Shown one piece after another: positions 1 through 4,612 of a stretch of DNA of 8,082 nt. The notes under the pieces were generated by a model. That model worked only from the letters and a program-made list of their open reading frames with translations. It had not been told where the DNA came from and did not search any database. The first letter of the stretch is position 1, and the number at the start of each line of letters is the position of its first letter. The position numbers were made by a program, and so were the translations under genes. Source of the DNA: JBGTKH01 sp041744735 (lineage in GTDB: Bacteria; Planctomycetota; Planctomycetia; Pirellulales; Pirellulaceae); NCBI GenBank assembly GCA_041744735.1, contig JBGTKH010000032.1:1-8082 (forward strand), written 5' to 3'.

Positions 1-119
1 CGGAACGTTTATCCTTAGCCATCCTTGGCTCTCCCGGTGCGGTGAAGTGTTGAACAACTCACAGCATCGCGGAGAGCCGCTTCTTTTAGGAATCCCAATC
101 TGGGCCGCCCGACCTCCGG

Positions 120-125
120 TACAAT
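120..125 (+). promoter_or_regulatory. candidate -10 box (TACAAT) for the SDR gene
   Basis: TACAAT matches the sigma-70 -10 consensus at five of six positions and sits 57 bases before the SDR start codon. It would start transcription near position 132, just before the leader hairpin. No good -35 hexamer is seen 16-18 bases upstream, so this is a guess from the -10 alone. The preceding bases 1-119 hold no recognisable gene, only a small imperfect tandem repeat of ATCCTTRGCY at 11-30. Confidence 0.35.
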
Positions 126-138
126 GGCCTAAAGTGCA

Positions 139-170
139 GTATAGCTGGATTTGCACGAATTCAGCTATAC
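139..170 (+). promoter_or_regulatory. leader hairpin directly upstream of the SDR ribosome binding site
   Basis: GTATAGCTG at 139-147 is the exact reverse complement of CAGCTATAC at 162-170. The stem continues inward as RNA through a G-U pair (148/161), three A-U pairs (149-151 with 158-160) and a closing U-G pair (152/157), leaving the loop GCAC. That gives about 14 base pairs. The hairpin ends one base before the GGAG Shine-Dalgarno at 172-175, which is 7 bases from the ATG at 183. It could stabilise the mRNA, limit ribosome access, or as DNA serve as a dyad operator. There is no U-run after it, so it is not a typical intrinsic terminator. Confidence 0.6.
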
Positions 171-182
171 CGGAGCCTTACG

Positions 183-974
183 ATGATTCACTTGAAAGGA
201 CACGCAGCACTCATCACCGGTTCGACGAAGGGCGTGGGCCGGTCGATCGCCGAAGCATTGGCCGCCGCAGGTGCCGACGTAGTGATTCATGGCCGCCAGC
301 AAGGTGAAGATTCGGACGCCGCGCTAAAGCGCTGCCGCGATGCGGGCGTGAAAGCGGATTTCATCACCGGCGATTTGTCGGGACCGACCGCGGCGTCGGT
401 CGACGAAGTGTTCGGCAAATCGCTGGCCGCGATGCCGTCGATCGACATCCTCGTGAACAACGCAGGCACGTACGACGACGTGCCGTATTTGGACATGGAA
501 CTGGAGCGGTTCGAGCGGATCATGCGGCTGAACGTGGCGGCGCCGTTTTTTCTCACGCAACGTTTCGCCCGTCGCTGGATCGAGAATGGCGTCGCCGGCC
601 GCGTGCTGATGATCGGCTCGATCAACGGCCGCTTGGCGGAACCGGTCCACTCGTGCTACGACACGTCGAAAGGCGCGGTCGAGATGATGGTCAAGACGCT
701 GTGTGTCGAACTCGGCCCGCACAACATCCGCGTGAACGGCCTGGCCCCCGGCCTCGTGCGCACGCCGCTCACCTCAATCATCGACCGCGACGCTCGGTTC
801 AAAAGTTGGATGAGCCTGCACACACCCAACGGCCAAGTGCCGCACAGCGACGTCTGCGGCGCCGGCGCCGTCTACCTGCTCAGCGATGCCGCCTCTCACG
901 TCCACGGCCACATGCTGCTCATCGACGGCGGCATGAGCGCCTGGCAACAGCCGGACATGCCGACGTGTTGGTAG
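183..974 (+). CDS. SDR family NAD(P)-dependent oxidoreductase
   Basis: A 263-residue classical short-chain dehydrogenase/reductase, the normal length for the family. It has the Rossmann cofactor motif TGSTKGVG (residues 12-19), NNAG (92-95), Asn117 in the NVA motif, and the catalytic Ser146, Tyr159 and Lys163 (YDTSK). The PG turn follows at 189-190 and the C-terminal IDGG motif at 247-250. The HGR sequence after the second beta strand (residues 36-38) puts an arginine where NADP-preferring members often have a basic residue, so NADPH is the likelier cofactor (inference). All catalytic residues are intact, so it should be an active cytoplasmic enzyme. The substrate cannot be told; the family includes 3-oxoacyl-ACP reductases and sugar or alcohol dehydrogenases. 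The ATG at 183 is chosen because GGAG at 172-175 lies 7 bases upstream and the Rossmann fold starts right after it. Its other neighbours suggest no pathway. Confidence 0.93.
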   Translation: MIHLKGHAALITGSTKGVGRSIAEALAAAGADVVIHGRQQGEDSDAALKRCRDAGVKADFITGDLSGPTAASVDEVFGKSLAAMPSIDILVNNAGTYDDVPYLDMELERFERIMRLNVAAPFFLTQRFARRWIENGVAGRVLMIGSINGRLAEPVHSCYDTSKGAVEMMVKTLCVELGPHNIRVNGLAPGLVRTPLTSIIDRDARFKSWMSLHTPNGQVPHSDVCGAGAVYLLSDAASHVHGHMLLIDGGMSAWQQPDMPTCW

Positions 975-995
975 CCACTTCGCAAGCGGTGCATT

Positions 996-1025
996 GCTGA
1001 CGAACAAACGAGAATCACGTATAAT
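996..1025 (+). promoter_or_regulatory. candidate promoter of the toxin-antitoxin-like pair
   Basis: A perfect TATAAT box at 1020-1025 lies 18 bases after CTGACG (996-1001), which matches four of six bases of the -35 consensus. Transcription would start near 1032, about 50 bases before the ATG at 1081. A private promoter between the SDR gene and this pair means the pair is probably transcribed on its own. It also argues against an alternative TTG start at 994, which would put the promoter inside the coding region. Confidence 0.55.
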
Positions 1026-1080
1026 ACAAAGCAGTCGAAAACCGTATTCCGTGTCTCTCGTTACGACTCGAAAGCATGCC

Positions 1081-1305
1081 ATGACAAAAATCACCATTAC
1101 CGCCGAAACTGCGGCCGAGTTTGATCAAGTCAACGACGCAGTTGAAGTCTGTGACGAATCGGGCCGAAGGGTGGGCTACTTTTTCCCGCCCGGAACTCTG
1201 AAAACATTGTCGCCACTATCGTCCGACGAACTTGAACGTCGTCGCCAGCAGCGTAGCGGTCGCCCACTGAGCGAGATTCTAAAAGACCTCGAGCGACGCA
1301 CATGA
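1081..1305 (+). CDS. small antitoxin-like protein upstream of a RelE/ParE-like toxin
   Basis: A 74-residue charged protein. The N-terminal part, MTKITITAETAAEFDQV, followed by VEVCDESGRRVGYFFPPG, looks like a small beta-rich fold. The C-terminal part (about residues 47-74) is strongly charged, contains the conserved-looking GRPLSEILKDLE, and could be the helix that wraps a toxin. I know similar small proteins, with a CDESGR-G-F core and a GRPLxEIL tail, from planctomycete genomes beside RelE/ParE-type genes; this is from memory, not a search. The stop codon overlaps the next gene's ATG (ATGA at 1302-1305), the usual coupling of an antitoxin-toxin operon. No DNA-binding domain such as AbrB, RHH or HTH is obvious. 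The Shine-Dalgarno is weak (GAAAG at about 1070-1074). The 1081 ATG is preferred because the upstream TTG (994) precedes the -10 box. Confidence 0.7.
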   Translation: MTKITITAETAAEFDQVNDAVEVCDESGRRVGYFFPPGTLKTLSPLSSDELERRRQQRSGRPLSEILKDLERRT

Positions 1306-1556
1306 AGTACACCGTACTCTGGACGTACGACGCCGAACAGGAATTGGCAGCCATCTGGCTCAACGCGAGCGACCGTGCCGAAATCACCGCGGCGTCAAGC
1401 GCGATCGATCGCGCCCTCAGCGTCAATCCTCTCGATCAGGGCGAGTCGCGTGAAGGTGCTATTCGCGTCATGTTCCGTGGAGCGCTCGCCGTAGAATTCG
1501 AGGTACTGCCTGATGATCGAATCGTGTACGTGCTGTCGGTGTGGAGAATCAGATAG
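1302..1556 (+). CDS. RelE/ParE-superfamily toxin-like protein
   Basis: An 84-residue protein of the length and layout of RelE/ParE-fold toxins. An opening beta strand (MKYTVLWTYDAEQELAAIW) leads into helices over residues 7-40, and a C-terminal beta-hairpin region carries IRVMFRGALAVEFEVLPDD, then RIVYVLSVWRIR. The ending V-Y-V-L-x-V-W-R is characteristic of the fold's last strand. RelE members cut mRNA in the ribosome and ParE members poison gyrase; the sequence does not say which. The final strand has arginine but none of the His/Tyr residues that often mark a strong RNase, so activity is uncertain. It overlaps the upstream antitoxin-like gene by 4 bases and was probably translated by coupling. 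Only 39 bases separate its stop from the converging relic at 1596. Confidence 0.75.
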   Translation: MKYTVLWTYDAEQELAAIWLNASDRAEITAASSAIDRALSVNPLDQGESREGAIRVMFRGALAVEFEVLPDDRIVYVLSVWRIR

Positions 1557-1595
1557 GTTGAGCGGGCAGCACAGTAACCGACTGATTTGGTCCAA

Positions 1596-1940
1596 TTACC
1601 ACGCCGTCCACCCGCCATCGATAACGAGGTTCTGGCCGGTCATGTAGCTGCTGGCGTCGCTGGCCAGTAGCACGACGGCGCCTTTCAATTCGTGCGGCTG
1701 GCCCATGCGGCCGAGCGGGGACTTTGTACATAGCCGCTCGACCATCGCCGCGGGGGCTCGGTCGGATGGGAATGGGCCGGGGCTGAGGCAGTTGACGCGG
1801 ATGCGGTCTTTGGCCCAGTAGACGGCCAAATGGCGAGTCATTTGAATAATGCCGCCTTTCAGTGCGTGATAGGCGACGGGGCTGGCCGGGCAGATGTCTT
1901 CGTAGGCGTCGGGATACGAAGCGACCAGGCCGTACATCGA
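1596..1940 (-). pseudogene. 3' half of a second SDR oxidoreductase gene (relic)
   Basis: Read on the - strand, about 114 codons encode the C-terminal half of a short-chain dehydrogenase. It starts at SMYG, where the catalytic serine would lie, continues through SPVAYHALKGG with the catalytic Tyr and Lys (YxxxK), then IRVNCLSPGPFP, and ends in GQNLVIDGGWTAW before a TAA. The whole Rossmann half (TGxxxGxG and NNAG) is missing. In its place, in the same frame, is a piece of an IS110 transposase, with the join near 1940. With no cofactor site the product cannot be an SDR enzyme. It is not a copy of the SDR at 183-974: the sequences differ throughout. The reading frame is still open with no stop, so the rearrangement may be fairly recent. 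Confidence 0.85.
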
Positions 1941-2141
1941 CCGCCGCCAGTTGTTCCTGAAACAATTGCGGCCGGACAGCCAACGGCGGTGCCGCACCAA
2001 CACCCGGTACTGGCGCATCCGCGGGCTAGGCCGGTAGGCTTCGGGGATCATGTCCAGAGCCGGAATCTCGGCCAGGACCTGGGCGTCGATCTTGTCGGTT
2101 TTGTGTTTGCATTCGGCGATCACCCGTAGCCTCTGTGACCG
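1941..2141 (-). mobile_element. internal fragment of an IS110-family transposase
   Basis: The translation holds RLRVIAECKHKTDKIDAQ, then LDMIPEAYRPSPRMRQYR and VLVRHRRWL. This matches the end of the DEDD RuvC-like catalytic domain of IS110 transposases, where the KTDKIDA motif supplies the last two aspartates, plus the start of the following linker helix. Only about 60-65 residues remain; the first Asp, the Glu and the whole C-terminal Tnp_IS116/IS110/IS902 domain with its serine are absent. A GTG at 2121-2123 opens a 175-codon frame running into the SDR relic, but it is internal to the transposase, not its real start. The upper boundary is uncertain: similarity fades between about 2135 and 2150. 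The fragment cannot transpose. Confidence 0.8.
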
Positions 2142-2154
2142 ATCGTAAGAGCGA

Positions 2155-2277
2155 CATGCCCGGTGAGAGCGGAAAAGGCCTCCGTGCCTCCGCGCCCATT
2201 CCTTGGTGACTTGCTATCCCCATAGTGACACCGGCTGGGTGCGCTTGGATCTTCTGATCTTTCCCCCACCGGGCATG
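2155..2277. repeat. 123-bp segment bounded by 11-base perfect inverted repeats
   Basis: CATGCCCGGTG at 2155-2165 is the exact reverse complement of CACCGGGCATG at 2267-2277. With a small gap the similarity continues inward as a GGAAA-rich block, about 20 bases on each side. The interior has no gene; it contains AGGCCTCCGTGCCT (a small dyad) and GATCTTCTGATC. It lies between the IS110 fragment and the end of the mraZ-like gene. IS110 elements lack terminal inverted repeats, so these are not its ends. A small non-autonomous element, a relic of another insertion, or a duplicated scar are all possible. Confidence 0.5.
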
Positions 2278-2292
2278 ATCGCTACTCGCTTG

Positions 2293-2778
2293 TTACGCGG
2301 AAAGGTTGTCGAACAATTGCCGAAACTCCGGCATGCGTTCGTCCAGATACTTCAGCCATGCTTCGGGCCGCCACAACTCGACGCACACGGCAGCACCGAC
2401 GACCAGCACTTCGCCGCCCGCCTCGACGCCCAGAAATTCGCGAAAACCTTCGGGGACCGACAGCCGTCCCTTGCCCGCAATCTGCACGGCCTTGTGACGT
2501 GTTGAAAGCAGACGTCCCAGCATCTGCACTTCTTCCACACGTTCGCCCAGCCGGCCGGCTTGCATTTTGCTTTCCACGAGCCGCACGCCGCTGTCCAATT
2601 TCGCCTGCCACTCGGCCGCATTCCACAGACTCAGGCAACCGGGGCGCTCTTTGGCCAGAATGCAGTCCAATCCCGCCGTCGTCAGCGGGTCGATCAATTC
2701 GGGTGGGATCGACAGGCGAAACCGGTCGTCCAACGTGCGCCGAAATTCGCCGAGGATGAACGGAATCGTTGCGGACAT
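2293..2778 (-). CDS. mraZ: MraZ-family transcriptional regulator / DNA-binding protein
   Basis: A 161-residue protein with the two tandem AbrB-like (SpoVT/AbrB swapped-hairpin) repeats of MraZ. The first spans residues 10-57 (GEFRRTLDDRFRLSIPPEL, then LSLWNAAEW). The second spans 96-146 (IAGKGRLSVPEGFREF, then VLVVGAAVCVELWRPEAW). MraZ forms ring-shaped oligomers, binds DNA repeats upstream of the division and cell wall (dcw) cluster and represses it in E. coli. Two deviations are visible: the DxxGR motif reads DDRFR in the first repeat, and the second has GKGR preceded by Ala instead of Asp. The gene is not followed by rsmH or ftsL; downstream lies the IS110/SDR scar. The start is the ATG at 2778, with GGAG 9 bases upstream, in preference to a TTG seven codons earlier. 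The assignment to the family is firm, but orthology to dcw mraZ is less so. Confidence 0.85.
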   Translation of the reverse strand: MSATIPFILGEFRRTLDDRFRLSIPPELIDPLTTAGLDCILAKERPGCLSLWNAAEWQAKLDSGVRLVESKMQAGRLGERVEEVQMLGRLLSTRHKAVQIAGKGRLSVPEGFREFLGVEAGGEVLVVGAAVCVELWRPEAWLKYLDERMPEFRQLFDNLSA

Positions 2779-3049
2779 CGGTCGGTGCTCCACGAGCAAT
2801 CCAGTGGCCTACCGCGAATCCGTGCAGCATCTCGAAGCCTCGAAACTAGCGGAATCGAATGATGGGCAACTGTCCCGCAATCTTGGCAATGAACTTGATT
2901 GATTTGGGCTGATTTCCCATCGGCTGAAGCAGTCTACCAAGTTCCTTTGCCATTGCAAGCCTGTACCGGAAAATTTTTTCCGCGACCCAGATCGGCACGT
3001 GACAAAACCACGTCGCCGAAGAGAAAGGAGCCACTGAGTCAATGTCAAT
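2779..3049. other. intergenic region between uvrC and the mraZ-like gene
   Basis: This stretch of 271 bases holds no convincing gene; a 62-codon frame (2846-3034, - strand) has no recognisable motif or ribosome binding site. It includes CGGAAAA-TT-TTTTCCG at about 2967-2982 (7-bp arms, 2-base spacer) and a short dyad ACGTG/CACGT near 2998-3014. Neither is followed by a T-run on the - strand, so neither is a clear terminator for uvrC. The promoter of the mraZ-like gene is probably here, but no confident -35/-10 pair was found. Confidence 0.5.
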
Positions 3050-4423
3050 TCACTCGCCCAGTGTCGACTTGCGCCGCAGGATGTGATGATAGTGTTGTGC
3101 GAAACGGTGCGCTTCGTCGCGCACGTACTGCAGCAATCGCAGTGCGAATGAATGGCGGCTGAGTCGTAGCGGCTCGTTGCTGCCGGGCGTGTAGATTTCC
3201 TCATCGCGCTTCGCCAGAGAGAGGATCGTCGGCGGTTCGATGGACTGCTCGCGAAATGCCGCCAGCGCCGCGCCGAGTTGTCCTATGCCGCCGTCGATCA
3301 ACAGCAGATCGGGAAACACATCCGACTCGTCGCTCAGCCGCTTATAGCGCCGCGCGACGACTTCGTGAATGCTGCGATAGTCGTCGATACCCGCGACGTC
3401 GCGAATCTTGTAGCGGCGGTAGCCCGGCTTGAACGGCAAGCCGTCGATGAATTGCACGACGCTGGCCACCGTTTGCCCGCCGCCCAGATGCGCGATGTCC
3501 ACGCCCTCGATCGTTCGCGGCACCGTGTCGAGTTTCAGAACCTTGCGCAGTCCCGACAAGCCCTTTTTGGGATCAATGTAAAACACTTCGGGCTGCGCGT
3601 GTGTGTCGAGTTCACCGCGCTGGTCGAGCGTTTCCAGCATGCGGATCTCGTCGCGCAGCCGCGCCGCCTTTTCAAACTCCAACGCCTTCGCAGCCGCGGC
3701 CATTTCCTTTCGCATCTGTTTCAGCAGCGAGGTTTTCTTTCCCTCCAAGAACATTTGCAGTCGCTTGATGTCGCGGCGGTATTCCTCTTTGCTGATCCGC
3801 AGGTTGCACGGCGCCGTGCATTGTTCAATGCTCGCCAGCAGACACGGGCGGAACCAGTTCCAGCGCTGGTCGTGCTCTTCGATGTCCAGGCTGCAGGTGC
3901 GGAACTTGAAGATCTTCTGCAGCACTTGCACCGCCCCGCGCAGCGAGCCGGCGTTGGCGAACGGGCCGTAGAGCTTCACGCCCTTTGATTTCGGTTCGCG
4001 AGTCACCTCGACGCGAGGAAAATCCTCGTGCGTAGTGATCATCAGGTAGGGAAACGTCTTGTCGTCCTTCAAATCCCTATTGTGCTTGGGCTGTACATCT
4101 TTGATCAGCCGCGACTCGACCAGCAGCGCGTCGACTTCGCTTTCGCATTCGATGTAGTCGATGTCGCAGATTTCGTGCACCCACACAGCCGTGCGCGACT
4201 CTTCCTCGGCCCCTTTCAAGAAATAGCTACCAGCACGCGCCCGCAGATTCTTCGCCTTGCCGACGTAAATCACGCGAGCGGCGGAGTCTTTCATTAAGTA
4301 CACGCCGGCCGTCTGCGGAAACTCGCGCACCTTCGCCGCCGCGCGGCGGAACCCAATTTCTTCCGCCGCCGATGCGCGCGATTGGTCCGCGGAATTAGCA
4401 ATGTAATCGTTCTCGTCGGCCAT
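3050..4423 (-). CDS. uvrC: UvrC excinuclease subunit, short form without C-terminal HhH
   Basis: UvrC makes both incisions in nucleotide excision repair after UvrAB marks the lesion. Domains in order in this 457-residue protein: GIY-YIG nuclease for the 3' cut (residues about 35-116: GVY at 40-42, YVG at 53-55, Arg61, Glu104, Asn115); a cysteine cluster C177, C194, C202, C206 that fits the iron-sulfur ligands of UvrC; the UVR motif that binds UvrB (about 228-265); and the RNase H-like nuclease for the 5' cut with Asp309 (GVDIAH), Asp377 (LLIDGG) and His439 (DEAHRFA). Both nuclease sites look intact. It ends at RRKSTLGE without the usual tandem helix-hairpin-helix region, so it is about 150 residues shorter than E. 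coli UvrC. No HhH coding was found in the next 270 bases. An N-terminal extension of some 25 residues precedes the GIY-YIG domain. The ATG at 4423 has a modest GGGA upstream. Confidence 0.95.
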   Translation of the reverse strand: MADENDYIANSADQSRASAAEEIGFRRAAAKVREFPQTAGVYLMKDSAARVIYVGKAKNLRARAGSYFLKGAEEESRTAVWVHEICDIDYIECESEVDALLVESRLIKDVQPKHNRDLKDDKTFPYLMITTHEDFPRVEVTREPKSKGVKLYGPFANAGSLRGAVQVLQKIFKFRTCSLDIEEHDQRWNWFRPCLLASIEQCTAPCNLRISKEEYRRDIKRLQMFLEGKKTSLLKQMRKEMAAAAKALEFEKAARLRDEIRMLETLDQRGELDTHAQPEVFYIDPKKGLSGLRKVLKLDTVPRTIEGVDIAHLGGGQTVASVVQFIDGLPFKPGYRRYKIRDVAGIDDYRSIHEVVARRYKRLSDESDVFPDLLLIDGGIGQLGAALAAFREQSIEPPTILSLAKRDEEIYTPGSNEPLRLSRHSFALRLLQYVRDEAHRFAQHYHHILRRKSTLGE

Positions 4424-4461
4424 TGGCGGTTCCCGCGAATGCTCCGTCCGTCGTGGTCCTG

Positions 4462-4485
4462 GTTCCCAAGCCGGAGCTTGGGAAC
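4462..4485. repeat. REP-like palindrome upstream of uvrC
   Basis: GTTCCCAAGC, loop CGGA, GCTTGGGAAC: a perfect 10-bp stem with a 4-base loop. A partial further copy, CTGGGAACG, follows at about 4486-4503. Palindromes with this core are common between genes in planctomycete genomes (from memory) and resemble REP elements mobilised by RAYT transposases. It lies 38 bases before the uvrC start codon, so it would be in the uvrC leader or in the transcript between the membrane protein gene and uvrC. The rest of 4424-4612 has no recognisable gene or terminator. Confidence 0.65.
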
Positions 4486-4612
4486 GAGATTGTTCTGGGA
4501 ACGTGATTGATTTGACTCGACTCTGTTGCTGTAAACCGCAACCTGTCTCTTGATTCTAGCGGCTCAGCAAACCAGTGGGGAAGTTCAGTCGCGGAGGGCT
4601 GCGCGGGCAGAG

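Noticed and set aside
11..30. Imperfect tandem repeat ATCCTTAGCC ATCCTTGGCT, also a 5-bp dyad
   Set aside because: Too short to tell from chance and with no second copy in the window.
2121..2123. GTG start making the IS110/SDR join a 175-residue protein
   Set aside because: The GTG is an internal transposase codon, there is no supporting ribosome binding site, and both domains are incomplete.
2967..2982. CGGAAAA/TTTTCCG dyad as a uvrC terminator
   Set aside because: The arms are short and AT-rich with a 2-base loop, and no T-run follows in the direction of transcription.
2846..3034. 62-codon - strand frame downstream of uvrC, considered as a lost HhH region
   Set aside because: No G-x-G-x-x-x-A/L hairpin pattern typical of HhH is visible and it has no Shine-Dalgarno.
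3278..3988. 236-codon open frame on the + strand inside uvrC
   Set aside because: It is antisense to a strongly supported gene, has no family motif, and is the usual by-product of GC-rich third positions.
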